A model generated the notes under the pieces. The model did not search any database. It worked only from the letters and a program-made list of their open reading frames with translations, and was not told the DNA's origin. The translations under genes and the position numbers were made by a program. Shown one piece after another: positions 1-11,705 of a stretch of 64,000 nucleotides of DNA. The DNA is from Eucommia ulmoides. Its lineage: Eukaryota > Streptophyta > Magnoliopsida > Garryales > Eucommiaceae. The stretch's first letter is position 1, and each line of letters opens with the position of its first letter. The stretch spans positions 7,635,726 through 7,699,725 of the forward strand of contig CM028327.1 of assembly GCA_016647705.1 (NCBI GenBank). The letters are read 5' to 3'.

Positions 1-331
1 CCCGGAATTATAAAATTACCTGATAAAATTCCTTAAAAAAATTAGCGTCTCTTACCAACAATTTTCTGGATCCGCCCCTCTCTCTCTATATATATCGATT
101 GTCCGACAGAGTTGCTTGGTGCCCAAAGGAATTCAAAATTTTCACTGTTATTCGTATACTTGTAAAAAATAAAAATAAAAACAATAATTTTTTTTAAACT
201 CTATACAGGTCCCTAAATTATAAAAACATCTAATAAATTTCCTTTAAAAAAAATTAATAACCCCTAACCAATTTTCTGGATCCGTCTCTCTCTCTCTCCC
301 TCTCCCTCTCCCCCCCCCCCCCCCCCCCCTC

Positions 332-365
<34 letters not shown>

Positions 366-380
366 TGCAAAGTTTTATCC
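1..380. repeat. Direct duplication plus CT, poly-C and TA simple repeats
   Basis: Two diverged copies of a stretch of about 75 bp lie at about 1-80 and 205-285. Both read through an AATTATAAAA-like start to TTTTCTGGATCCG and then run into CT repeats. The second copy is followed by a run of 20 C (about 310-329), a CT microsatellite and a TA run. No coding potential is seen. The long homopolymer is a place where read length and assembly could be wrong. Confidence 0.6.
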
Positions 381-642
381 ACATTCTCTCTTTCTTTTTC
401 CTTTGTTGTGAATTGGATTCGAATCAATGTTATGGTGAAAAAGGGGTCCCAAATGGATAAATGCCCTCTTAGAAAGATACATCAGAAAGTTACTATTTAG
501 ATTAAAAATTGGACCACCACTCAAAAAAAAAATATCAATTAATTCATCATTTTGAAAATTAAAATTAAACCCTAATTTTCCATCAAATAAAATAATAACA
601 AATAAAAATTTACCGTTCAAATTAAAAGGCTCGATTTGTTTT

Positions 643-985
643 TCCTATTTTTAATGATTTTAAAAAATGGGGAAAAAATAAAACGATAATAATAATTTAT
701 GGTTCAAAAAAAATCAATATTTTCTTTCTTTTTCCTTAAAAAATATAAAACAATAATAATTATTTATATTTCAAAAAAATTCAATATTTTTTTTTTATAT
801 TTTATTGATTTTAAGAAAGTGAAAAATAAAATATAAAACAATAATAATAGTTTATAATTCAAAAAATTTCAATAGTTTATTTTTTAACGATTTTGAAAAG
901 GTGAAAATATATGAAACAATAATAATATAATTTATAATTCAAAAAATACGGTTCAATATTTTTCAATTTTTTACATATTTTTAAA
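643..985. repeat. Degenerate tandem repeat, about 4 units of 85-90 bp
   Basis: Four imperfect AT-rich units each contain an AAACAATAATAAT-like core, then TTATAATTCAAAAAA and CAATATTTT. The next 300 bp (about 1000-1320) hold poly-T, a GA microsatellite and nothing that looks coding. Age and origin are unknown. Confidence 0.55.
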
Positions 986-1320
986 AATTATTTCTTTTTC
1001 AATTTTTAATTTTTTTTTTTTAATAATAAAGTATGTAACCGTACTATGCTGCAACTAGCATGAGTTTCAGTGAAGATTTCGGATTAGAAAGAGAAAAAAT
1101 GAGAGATATAGAGAGAGAGACAAAAGGGTCTCTATCTCTATATGCAAAGAATAGTTGTAGTGCAACCTTTATTTTCAGTTGAAAATTTCATCAATCACTA
1201 TCAACTTATGATCATATATTCAAGCTTAACAACCAATCAACTAATTAATTTTTTTTACCTGGATAAATTATACTTTATTCCCATTTATTTTGTTATCTTG
1301 ATATTTTTTTAGAAATCAGT

Positions 1321-1759
1321 TAGTTAAGGCCCTGTTTGGTTGTTGTTTCTGTTCCCTAATTCCTGTTTCCGCTCTCAAAATTTTGGGATTAATATACAGA
1401 AACTTGTTCCCAAAATTTTGGGAATAATTTGAGATTATATCCTAAATTTCTTAAGAATCTAAAGAAAAAAAAATGTTCATTCTCTTTCACTCCCTCCCAT
1501 AGAACTATTCACACTACTACCTCACCATCCCCCACCACCCGGTCAGCCACCATACATTTGAAGGAAAAAAAAAAAAAGAATAAATTATTACAACCAAATG
1601 TGTTACTAGTTTTTGTTCTCATAAATTAAAAGAAACAATTATAGAATAATAGTCGTTACCAAATATATATTTATGTTTCCAGAATACTCCAGAACGAAAA
1701 CAGAATTTCCATCCCATCTCATCCTAATTTACAAAAACATTAACCAAACGCTAACTAAA
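1321..1759. mobile_element. hAT-like MITE, copy 1 (GTTTGGTT ends)
   Basis: The ends are inverted: TAGTTAAGGCCCTGTTTGGTT on the left and, read backwards, TTTAGTTAGCGTTTGGTTA on the right. The interior is non-coding. The same interior, including the AAAATTTTGGGATTAAT motif and an alanine/threonine-looking C-rich stretch, recurs at 4167-4490. Short size, inverted ends with GGCCCTGTTTGGTT and multiple copies fit a non-autonomous hAT-type MITE. The family assignment is inferred from the end motif. A clear 8-bp target duplication was not resolved. Confidence 0.55.
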
Positions 1760-1895
1760 GCTCTCATACATAAGAAACAAATTAAGTTCGGACTGAAATG
1801 TGTTTGTAACTAAATTTTAGGGGTACAAAGTGCAATTGATTGTCAACTTCAAAAGTGTAAAACCATAGTTCTTTGCCTTTTCTCCCTCACCACTC

Positions 1896-1903
1896 TATAA
1901 ATA
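1896..1903 (+). promoter_or_regulatory. Probable TATA box of the glutaredoxin gene
   Basis: TATAAATA sits 167-174 bp upstream of the glutaredoxin ATG. It is followed by a C- and T-rich leader (about 1915-2065), typical of plant 5' untranslated regions. Transcription would be expected to start about 30 bp downstream, near 1930. This is inferred from motif and spacing only. Confidence 0.5.
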
Positions 1904-2069
1904 TCGTCAATACCAAAACCCAACCATCCTCACAAATCTTCACAACCTTCAACATTTTCTCTCTACGCCTCTCATTCACCGTCACCTCCTTCTTCTTCTT
2001 CAAACCCTACATTAAATCAAAAACCCACCTCCCATAACATAATTTTTATTCCCATTTTACCCTCGACCG

Positions 2070-2381
2070 ATGGACCGAGTATCGAGAATGGTGTCGGAGA
2101 GACCGGTGGTGATCTTCAGCAAGAGCTCATGCTGCATGTCGCACAGTATAAAATCCCTGCTGTGTGATTTCGGAGCAAACCCTACTGTGTACGAGCTGGA
2201 CGAGATACAGAGGGGTAGAGAGATAGAGGCGGCGCTGTCGAGGCATCTAGGGTGTAATCCGGCCGTGCCCGCCGTGTTCGTCGGAGGACAGTTTGTGGGT
2301 GGGGCCAATGAGGTGATGAGTCTCCACCTCAAGAGGTCTTTGAAACCAATGCTCAAGCAGGCTGGTGCTTTATGGGTTTGA
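2070..2381 (+). CDS. GRXS2: CC-type (class III, ROXY family) glutaredoxin, GRXS2-like
   Basis: A complete intronless ORF of 103 residues, the usual length for this land-plant family. The thioredoxin fold carries the family's CC-type active site C21-C22-M23-S24, where class I enzymes have CPYC. The cis-proline motif A65-V66-P67, the glutathione-binding VGG at 71-73 and GGAN at 77-80 are present. The protein ends in ALWV (100-103), a variant of the C-terminal ALWL motif that in ROXY proteins recruits TOPLESS co-repressors. ROXY proteins bind TGA bZIP factors and tune nitrate, flower and defence genes; whether this one has redox activity is uncertain because CC-type enzymes are weak reductants. 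The start is the first ATG after the TATA box at 1896 and matches the family N-terminus. It is convergent with TON2. The orthology call rests on remembered similarity and the local gene order. Confidence 0.93.
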   Translation: MDRVSRMVSERPVVIFSKSSCCMSHSIKSLLCDFGANPTVYELDEIQRGREIEAALSRHLGCNPAVPAVFVGGQFVGGANEVMSLHLKRSLKPMLKQAGALWV

Positions 2382-2609
2382 CAAAAAAACAATTTTTTTT
2401 TTTTTTTTGGAGAAATAATCGTGGGTTTATGTTACGTGAAATGAGGGTATGCGTGGAATTTTATATATTTATATATATAGAGAGAGAATCTAGTGATCAG
2501 GAATACTAAATAATGTCTGATGGTTCTTTTTTGGGTAATACAAGCTAAGTTTTTGCAAGAACTCTCCATCTACAATTTTTGTTGCATGAAATGAGGATAT
2601 TTGTCGAAT

Positions 2610-2658
<49 letters not shown>

Positions 2659-3235
2659 ACCAGCTTGTTCCTGTTTCTGTTTCCAAGAACAAAACAGAAG
2701 CAATTTTTTTCCCAATTTTTTCTTTTCCTTGCGGAGTCAAGTTTCGTGGGAAAAAATTACATTTTTGGTCACTAAACTATGGAATAGGCGTCTATGTGGA
2801 TTCCGAGGTTTATCAAATTACACATTTGATCCCTAAGTCGATTTCCCCTAATAACGTTTTACACATTTTTTAGACAGAACTAAGTCGATTTCCCCTAATA
2901 ACGTTTTAGGTTTGCTGAGTTAAAATAAATATAAAATTTAAGAGACCAAATATACAATTTACCAAACCTCGTGATCCATAACACCCACCCCATACTTTAG
3001 GGGAACAGAAACACTAAATGACATGCCATCCACCTCAGTGTTTCTAGGCAAATCAGTTAAATTAGACCAAATTCATACGTGTTTATATTTATCTTCCTAA
3101 AAACTTGAATAAAACAGCAAACATAAATTTTTTGAAATTATGTTCCCATTATTTGTTCTGGTAATCTCGGATAACAAAGAAAAGGAAAAAGAAATCGTGT
3201 TTATTCATGTTTTTGTTCCAAATTTTCAGGTTTTA
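2382..3235. other. Intergenic: 3' region of the glutaredoxin gene with short duplications
   Basis: This holds the 3' flank of the glutaredoxin gene. A segment of about 50 bp ending in TATATATAGAGAGAGA occurs twice (about 2430-2490 and 2580-2650), the second followed by a GA microsatellite. A second direct repeat, AAGTCGATTTCCCCTAATAA, is present at about 2836 and 2881. Short ORFs across the GA repeat are low-complexity and not credible genes. Confidence 0.5.
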
Positions 3236-3536
3236 GCAATTTGCACCCCTGATGTTTCGGAGAAATCCCACTTTGAACTCTATACTTTCAATTTAAACAC
3301 ATTAAACTCTCAAATATTTAAATCGTATCAAGTCAGCCTAAATCACCAACTCCGTCACTAATGAAAATTAGTCACGTGTCAAACATGAAATCACCCACGC
3401 GGATAACTTTCATCATAAAAATGACGAAAGAACTACCTTGACACGATTTGAATATTTTAGTGTTCAATATATTTAAATTGAAAGGACGAACACTAACGTA
3501 AAATTTCTTTAAAACTTCAAGGGCACAAAGTGCAAA
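3236..3536. mobile_element. About 300-bp MITE, family A copy 1 (GCACTTTGCACCCCTGAAG ends)
   Basis: The left end reads TTTGCACCCCTGATGTTTC and the right end, read backwards, TTTTGCACTTTGTGCCCTTG. Inside are the family hallmarks: a Leu/Asn-looking TTCAATTTAAACACATTAAA, a CACGTGTCAAAC motif and TTGACACGATTTGAATA. Four further copies lie at 23180-23493, 39185-40165 (split), 43913-44219 and 58806-59100. Non-coding, with inverted ends, so a non-autonomous DNA element. The superfamily is not certain because no target duplication was resolved. Confidence 0.7.
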
Positions 3537-3812
3537 AGGCTCCCTGAGTTTTTCAAAACCAAAAACTCAAATCAAACTATACCTGCATTGCTTCTCACAC
3601 ACACACAAAAAAAAAACAAAAAGGGAACACAACTAAGCCACGCCCTAAACCAACAAAAGATAATTCTAACATTAGGCAGACATAATGAAAAAAAAAAATT
3701 AAAAAAATCAAACCAAAATCATCGAAACCCTACTTTTTTTTTTTAACACAATATTAACACACAGCAATTTAGGGTTAGTAAAAATTTAGATTATTCTTAC
3801 ATTTTACTGATC

Positions 3813-5548
3813 TTATTCTTCTTCTGGCTCTTCCTCTTCCTGTAGTAGATTTTCCCGGTTATCATGAGCCCAGAAACCTCGAACATCTATAAGCATGCTA
3901 GCAACAGTTCCTCCCTGCTTACAAGCCAATAAATCGGACAACGTAATACTCAGAGGATCAACCGGTTTCACCATATCCCAGATTTCATCTCTTACGTCCT
4001 CGATACATAGTTCGTAATTCCCTCCCTCTATCCATTTCTGATGTACATCTCTGTTTTATATTGATAGAAAATAAATCCGGTCAAACAAAAAGCCAAACCA
4101 AACAAGTTTTCAACAGTTTTCAGAATTTTTAAAAATTGTTTTCGAGTTCTAAACCAAACGGACCCTAAGGCCCTGTTTGGTTACTGTTTTTGTTCAGTGA
4201 TTCCTGTTCCTGCTCCCAAAATTTTGGGATTAATGTATAGAAACTAATTTGGTGAACATATGTTTTTGTTCAAAAAATATTGGGAGTATTTCCTGAATTT
4301 CTTAAGAATCTGAGAAACAAAAAAATGTTGATTCCTACTCACTCCCACAAAACTATTACCACTACCATCTCACCGGCCATCACCATCCCGCTGGCCACCA
4401 TATATTTAAGGAAAAAAAAGGACAAATGTCACTCGCAACCAAACGTGTTTTTTTTCCTGTTCTCATAAAGTAAAGAAACAATCCTAAGAAAATGTGAGCA
4501 AGGGTTTGAAACTTTCTGTTCAATGTATCTTATAATTTGAGACTTGTGGAACATACTTCTGATCCACAAGCAGGAAATTATAGAGATTTGTTTTTGTAGG
4601 AAGATTGTATCAGGTAACATCTCAGCTTTTGGATGCTCCCCTTCTTTACTTCCATATGAACCCAACGGGTGTAAATCACTCTCAAAAGATGTCTTGAAAG
4701 ATCAGGATTGCCCTACGCTTTATATATAGTTTAGGATCTGGGATTCAACATGTCCCCCACGCGCAGGGTGAACTTTGACAAACCACTGCAAAAGGATATC
4801 GGGGGAGCCAACATCAATGTGGGATTGCCTAACTCACTCTCAAAAGATATCTTGCAAGATTAGGATTGCCCTAGGCTTTATATATAGTTTAGGATCAGGC
4901 AACAGTTAACAGTAACACAAGCGATGTGCGATTCAACATGTCCCCTCACGCGTAGGGTGGACTTTAACAATCTACTGCATAAGGATATTGGGGGAGCCAA
5001 CATCAATGTGGGATTGCCTCGCTCACTCTCAAAAGAAGCCTCGAGAGAGGAGGATTTCCCGAGGCTTATATATAGATTAGGATAAGGTAACACAAGTGAT
5101 GTGGGATTCAACAATACAAACACACACACATTTACATACATACATACAAATGGAGAGAGAGAGAGTACCGGAAAAGTGTGTGAATATCAGCTGTTGTGAG
5201 ATAACCCTTTCCATGAAGATCCAAACAGCGAAACAAATATGTTAACCCTTCTGGAGTGTCTTTGTTTTCTAAGGCAAGAACAAAGTCGAGAAAGCTTTCA
5301 AAATCCATCTCTCGCGCATTAGATCCTCCAGTTTTCCCACGACGAACATGCTCATCAAACACTATGAAAAAGGAAAATGACATATAATAAAGAAAAAAGA
5401 GAAAAAAAAAATCCAGATAGAGGGAATCGAGCAAAAGCACATAGGGATAATAGATACGATATTTGATTCGATTCATAAACTCAAGATAGAATTGGCGTCA
5501 AATAGTAAAATCAACTCGGACCAATCTCTTTTGTGAACCACAAATTTG

Positions 5549-5581
<33 letters not shown>

Positions 5582-8500
5582 CACCAACAGCTTTTGGGTT
5601 GAGTTTGGAAGTACAAAATTGCAGTATTAAATTGGAATAAGAAATGAACATATGCAAATTTGTAGATTTTAACATGCTTCCATTTCCAATTCCAAGGCTC
5701 AAATTCAATGCAACCAAACACTACCTTTCGTAGTTTCTTTGATCATTTTTTTTTCTTGCTTAGAAAGAAAAGTTGAGAATCTATATACAGTGTGCAAACG
5801 TGTTCATGTGACACAGGTAGTCTTTGCCTTCATGGAATTGGAGGTTCGGAATCGGAATTGGAATTGGAAATGAACGCACGTAAAAATCTTAAATTTTACA
5901 TGGGTTAATTTCTAATTCCAATTCCAAGGCTCCAATTCAGTACTACCAAACACTACCCAAGAGCTAAATAGTAAAATTCGTGCTTGTTACCTCTCTCAAT
6001 GAATATATCTGTAAGTGTCCCATCTGCATATTCTTTGAGCTCCTGCTTGCTCAATGTTCCGTTCATATCTTTATCAAGGGCAAGAAACATATCTGCAAGA
6101 TTAAAAATGAGCTATGTAAGATAACAAAAACTACATTACAAACCGCAATAAGCAAACTAATTTAATCATAATTTGTAATGAGTGAAGCACATTATCTTGT
6201 AAGTGGAAAGAATTTGCAAACACTATGGACATCTGGCATGGTTACAAAAATGAAACGCACATGATACTTAGCTTTGCCAAAAAAAGAAAAAAAAATATGG
6301 AGTGAGGAGAGAGAGAGAGAGTATTTAAAATGAAATGGAACTTAAGGAAGCAAAGAAACTTTCCCCACAACGGAATTGGTTCCTTTGTTGACAATTGAAA
6401 TCGTCTTGCATGTAATTGCATCAAAAAAGTTGTCATTCCAGCTTCAGAATGGACAAAAATTGTGCGTTGAGGGCAGCATCTCAAGGAAGACCATAACTCA
6501 TAGCATTGGATACTATCATATGCAGCTTCAAAGTGTAATCATATAAATATATTTTAATCTTTGTGTATTGGGGAGGAATTTGGGTAACAGGAAGAGGTGG
6601 AGGTTTCCCTGGGGATTGGAGTGGGGATGAGGATTGGTCGGCTGAAAGAGATGGACCGCGACATGAAAAGATTGCATGGGGTGAGGGTAGTGTGCAGATA
6701 AGGGCAATACGTTCATTAAAGACATATCTTTTTCAGGGAAATGGGCGTAAATTCCCAAAGGATCATCCTGTTTCGTAAGCCGGGGAACAGTTAGGTTGCA
6801 ATTTGATCCAAAATTTTAAATGGGTCACATGTTAAACTATTTTATCATAAGAGCTCGAGCTAAAACACAAGGGGAAAAGCAGTTTATCCTTCGGATTAAT
6901 GTGTAAAGAGATCAGTTTTTCATTTTCAAAAACTCTTTCATATCGCCATTCTATCTGCTATACACGCTCATAGCAATAAGAACCACACCAAGTCCACAAA
7001 CAACAACAGATAACAGTTAACAAGAGACTGCATGCAAATATATATATATATATATAGTATACACTAATCAAATTCAATTGCTCACCACATATACGCTGTG
7101 CAGATGTCAATGAGAACCAATTTTCAGCTTGTTCAGTATCAGTTACTTCTTCTTCGCTTTCCTAGATCAGAAAACACAACCATAAGTTTCCTCAATATAT
7201 GCATTAGCACAAAATTGTGCATCCCAGATTGTCTAGAGCTTTAGATGAATGAAAACAAGTTAGAGCAACACAAGACATCCACCATTTATATCATTTCCTA
7301 GCTAGTCTCATCTTTATTTTGCAGCCCCATCATGTAGAACTTCCCATTACATTGTTATCAATCCCCAGAAAAAAAGTGATGCAGAAAGTGAGATCTTGTG
7401 CGTTTATGGGGAGGCAAAATATTTGAAGACTTCCCCTATCAATTCATTTAGATATACTTACCAGTAAAATTACGAAAAAACAGCTGAAACAATTGCTGGC
7501 ATAAAAAAAAACAAATCCCCAAGGTTTATTTTACAGTTATAGTGATGAAGGGGTGGGCTACATTTATTATTTCCTACTCGAGTAAAAAACATCCTACAGA
7601 AGTCACATAAAAATGATGAAAGAGAACAGGAAACCTCAAAAACTCAGTTATAACAACAATAAGATATCTAAGTGATATGTAAACAATCACCACGTAATTA
7701 CCTGGTGCAGTTCCATTAGTTCTTGGAGACAGTTACTAAGAAGCACCTTCTTTATGCATGCCTTTCCTGTCACAGAAGATTAAATGTCATATATAAAAAT
7801 AGAAATGAATAATGAGGGCCATAAATTATTTAGCTAGAGAAGACCACTATACTGAAGTTATTACTCATAAAATGAGTGCATCCAAGGACCAAGGTGGATT
7901 AAACAATTTTGTATAATCCTAGAGGTAGCTTCATCTTATTTGCTCCGGGGAGAAGGGGGGGTGTGCAGGAGGGGAGTTCGGAAAAATATGGCAATGAACA
8001 CAACAAATATGAGGAAGTTTGATATGAAGCAGATCAGGGAAAACCTCGTCTATGGGGATCACAGAAGAAGAAAAATTTGTGTGCAGCTATGCGGCAGTAC
8101 ATTTGAACAAAGGCCGCAGGCATGTCACGTAGTTGCGCCAAGTTAGGAATAAGGCCTCGTATATAGCCCTCCATTTCCTACAGAGAAAAAAAACACATAA
8201 GATGGTAGCATATAAAAATTCACAGAGCAATAATTTATCATGCATTATCTAATAATCTGATATATATTGGGATTAGGTTATAGCTGGAAAGTGGAAAGGA
8301 CATACATGAGGTTGCAGGAAGCCATCAGAATCCTCATCGAGCTCACTCATATCAATTCTGGCCTGAGTCAGCGATACCTGAACAAGAAAAAGCATTATCA
8401 CAAGAAATGCGTTTGCTACACTTTTTCAGCTTAAGTTTCTTTTAACTTGTGTGCATGTGCGTGTGTTTGTTGGGGCAGACGGGCAAGACCTGATAAAAGT

Positions 8501-11500
8501 TTGAGGTTGCATTTAGTGAATTTGGTACTGACAAATGTAGTACAAAATTCACACTAATCAGTATTTCTTGAGTTTACCGGTTTCATATCGATCAACGATT
8601 GTTGTTTTTAATTACCAGCAACATGCAAGAAATAGTTATAATTGCAGGTGCTACAGTCAAAAGCTACATAAATGCCAAATCAGCAGCTGAAAGAATGAGG
8701 CTGAGGCTGCCCACCAAATGCATCAGAGCTTACACTTCCAACTGATGACTGGAGTTGCTCTCTTGACGTGGATGGCTCAAAGAGGACATCTTCTATCGTT
8801 GTACAACTCAGTTAAAATAGTCAATGCTTTCCATTAAATTCCAAATACAATATATCTCATCTATTTTTAAATTTCAACCACAACTTTCTCTTTGACACGG
8901 CACCAAATGATCACGAAAATCCAGAAGGCCCATTGAACCTTGATCATAGTTTGGCTTCTTTAGATGGATCTAATTAATTTTTTCTACTGTTTTATTGTAT
9001 CTTCTTATCACTCATTTACTCCTTTTCCTTTTCTTTCATTTTTTTGGCCGGGGACGGGAAGGGGGGGTGGGGGTGGTGAAATGACGGTTTTAATTCAGGA
9101 TCAAATTAAAATAAAATCCACAGTAACTCAATTGTTATATTAAACAGAATACTAAAACTTAAATGATGATTTTACTTTGGGATCAATTTATAAGTAGAGG
9201 ATTTGTTCCATCTTCAAATAAATACATCAAGGTGAAAAGTCATTTGTTAAGGATTTAAGAAAAAGACATACCGTACGCATCACATATAGGTAAAATGGAA
9301 GAATGGCAATTCTTCCTGCCTCGTCTTTCTCAAATTTCATAAAATTTGAAGGACTGAAAAAGCGTCGACATTTAGGGCCTATTTGTTCGGTACACACAGA
9401 AGCAATGTGGCAAAAGTCTTCATAATTCATCTAAAAAAAGAAAAACAAACACATTTAGAATCATCACTTATAAGAACTCAATTAGGGAAACAGAATCAGA
9501 TATGAAGAGAAAGGAAACAAGCAGAAATGATATTACAGCAAAGCTGAATATTCATGAGGACATGTATGAGAAGGCATATGTGTCCAATGAGAATATGCCT
9601 CTACGTTCACGCAAAAAAATGCGCTTCACGTCAGACTATATTTTCTATCAAGCACGCAAATATAATTAGACAAGTACTGTACGCACACTATGACACTTAC
9701 TAGGACTAGACAAAATGTGAAAGAATCTAAAAAGCTGAAGGGCAGGGCAAACCCGACACTGCTTGTTGTTTTCTATTATTAATGTATTGGGAGACCTTCT
9801 CTGGGAAGCAAAACGCTTCCCAAGGTGCTGCAAGTTCCTGAGTGCGTTTAGTTTTTTCTCATGCAAAATAGCATCAGTTCACAGCACAAATCCAGTACCA
9901 GCAGTAAAATAAGTAAAGAAAGGATTAAGGCGCATACCTTTTCTGCACCAGTGGCATCATCAATCCCACAATTTTCTCTCAAGCAAACCCACATGGCATC
10001 CAAATCATCAGCATTTAGTAGAAGATCAGATTGCTTCTGCAAAAGTGAACTATCGCATTTTCAGTACAATACAATGGTGCAGTTTTATTGGATATTCAAA
10101 ATTACATGCATGCAATGCAATTATGCAAGACATAACATAGCTCCATTAACAGGAAAAAATATATATATTTTACCTAGAAAAAAATAAAAAAGTAAAAGAG
10201 AGAAAATTTTGAAAAGTACGGAACATGGTATTGCTAGAGACAAGGACACCGTTTCCACCTAACAATTTTGAACAGGATTTCAGTGCCAAAAAATGAAACT
10301 GCTGAAGCAACAATCATAAATAATAATTTATCAAAGATTCAAAATGGAAGGAAAACTGAGATTAATACCTTCAGAAAACGATATTTTGCCAGCCTCTGGA
10401 CCCTATGACTGATAGACCCTTCTTCCGGTTTCTGAAAAATAGGAAATGGCAGTACAAACATAAGTGGGAGAAATCACTATTCGGGGCATCACTGATGTAA
10501 AAAGAAATGGATAAGTACCACTGTGTCAAATCACGAGTGCTCTTTGTGAAAGAAATTCATCACCAAGATAAAATGTAGAAAATCCATTAACTCCCACGTA
10601 ATATCTTTTGGTCCGCCTTAATATGTTATGTTCCACCTCAAAAACCCAATCAAAAAATGATTATGCATACCTTCTTATAGAAGCTAGGGATTGCTCCAGC
10701 TTCAGTACTTTTCTGCTGCTTCTCTTTGAAAATATCTAGCAGGATTCTTTTCGTTTCAAGCTCTACATACAAAAAGTAATGTGAAAAAAGTTAAATCGGT
10801 GCTAATATCATGAATACAATTTTATCTTGTTGAAATATATATGCATGAAGACACATGCATCACACAATAATATAAACACATACAAAACAAGAATAAGAAT
10901 TTAAAAGAACCGCGACCGCCATTATGAATCTGAAATTCACTGAATCAAGGGGAAGCAAATATACCCATGGAGACATAATTATACATTCATTCATCATAGC
11001 CATCAGTAGATCATAACAAGCCAAGAGAGATTCATTGGTAAATGTGAATTGATCAGGCCCAAATGAACAGGAACGAATAGCGCAATTTTCTTCTTTGAAA
11101 TTGGCAGCTGCTGCCTTCCAGTTTAGCTCAAATTACATACTACAAGAAATTGCAAAATTCAAAAGAATACTTGAACTACATTTCACAGCTTGGATCCGAG
11201 TAAACTAGATCATATGCTAAACTAATATCGTCTCCCCACCCACCCACCCCTTACAATTTCAAGTGAAACATTCCTGCTAAGCCTAGTGTAATGCTATTCA
11301 CATCAACAGGTTAAATAAGCAATAAATCAACCTATGCTCGCATATATGCAGATATATACGCAGATATACAAACAATGTGAAATGAGCAAATAGATTTGAA
11401 GGAAATACATACCCATCAGGGCCTCAGAACCGAGACCGGCGCCGGATCCGATGAAGCGCCGGAGGTTTCGGACCCACAACATGGAAGACGCCGGTGGGAT

Positions 11501-11554
11501 CTTCCTCGACGCCGATGCTTCGTGACCTTCGCCATCGCTTGAGCCACTGTACAT
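3813..11554 (-). CDS. TON2: Protein phosphatase 2A regulatory subunit B'' TONNEAU2/FASS, 12 coding exons
   Basis: Targets PP2A, within the TTP complex with TON1 and TRM proteins, to cortical microtubules and the preprophase band, so it sets the division plane. Exons in transcription order: 11554-11413, 10762-10671, 10431-10369, 10036-9938, 9430-9272, 8377-8306, 8177-8045, 7766-7702, 7161-7086, 6092-5991, 5361-5169, 4050-3813. All introns are GT-AG. The exons total 1434 nt and join in one frame to 477 residues plus stop; Arabidopsis TON2 is about 480. The protein starts MYSGSSDGEG. It has two canonical EF-hand loops, about residues 199-210 (D-D-D-G-L-E positions) and 307-318 (DKDMNGTLSKQE), and an acidic C-terminus. 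The ATG at 11554 was chosen because it matches the family start; the frame is open upstream but without an ATG near it. Introns 10 and 11 have taken in MITEs and TRIM pieces. It is convergent with the glutaredoxin gene and appears functional. Confidence 0.96.
4167..4490. mobile_element. hAT-like MITE copy 2, inside TON2 intron 11, right end missing
   Basis: Starts AAGGCCCTGTTTGGTTACTG and follows copy 1 (1321-1759) through the AAAATTTTGGGATTAAT motif, TTTCTTAAGAATCTGAGAAA, the C-rich stretch and a closing AACCAAACGTGTTTTT. It then leaves the alignment, so the right end is lost or diverged. It lies in an intron and should be spliced out. Confidence 0.5.
4655..5113 (-). mobile_element. TRIM-like LTR array, inside TON2 intron 11
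   Basis: A terminal-repeat retrotransposon in miniature, as a fossil. Three repeats of an about 110-bp LTR-like unit end, in forward orientation, in GGGATTCAACA or a close variant at about 4747, 4935 and 5113. Each is preceded by CTCACTCTCAAAAG and TTTATATATAG. Read on the minus strand the unit begins TGTTGAATCCCACAT, like the TRIM at 59889-60714. Short internal pieces containing ATATCGGGGGAGCC separate the LTRs. There is no coding capacity, as expected of TRIMs. It runs in the same direction as TON2. It is clearly old, as the units differ visibly from one another. Confidence 0.6.
5580..5957. mobile_element. Pair of short MITEs with CCAAACACTACC ends, TON2 intron 10
   Basis: Two related short elements lie in tandem. 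The second, about 5814-5957, has inverted ends: AGGTAGTCTTTGCC on the left and, read backwards, GGGTAGTGTTTGGTAG on the right, with repeated GGAATTGGAATTGG inside. The first, about 5580-5728, shares the right half (CCAATTCCAAGGCTC then CCAAACACTACC). Both are non-coding. The superfamily is uncertain. Confidence 0.45.
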
Positions 11555-11662
11555 TGCTAAAATGCCCTCCGTGATCTTCTCTATTGCCGCCAACCTTTTC
11601 TGAACAATACAATCTTCAGATACAATTCGATCTCAATTCAATTGAGCTCAATGGGGAAGTAG

Positions 11663-11705
11663 AAACCCTAGAACCAGATGGGGAAAACCACTGGTTCAAA
11701 ACCCT
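11663..11705. promoter_or_regulatory. Two telo-box motifs in the TON2 5' region
   Basis: AAACCCTA occurs at 11663-11670 and 11698-11705, 109 and 144 bp upstream of the TON2 ATG. In plants this motif is common near the transcription start of genes active in dividing cells, which suits TON2. The evidence is motif and position only; the transcription start itself is not mapped. Confidence 0.4.

Noticed and set aside
1429-1629. Open frame with a relative at 4280-4468
   Set aside because: The similarity comes from two copies of the same MITE. Both frames need non-ATG starts or are low-complexity, so this is repeat homology and not a gene family.
2057-2392. Minus-strand open frame of 111 codons over the glutaredoxin gene
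   Set aside because: It is antisense to a conserved gene, has no family resemblance, and its openness follows from the codon bias of the sense frame.
6528-6778. GC-richer open frames on both strands in TON2 intron 9
   Set aside because: They match no domain, lie wholly inside an intron whose flanking exons join in frame, and both strands are open, as expected from composition.
11555-11593. Upstream extension of TON2 (frame open for 13 more codons)
   Set aside because: It begins with TTG, has no ATG, and the family N-terminus is MYSGSSDGE, which fits the ATG at 11554.
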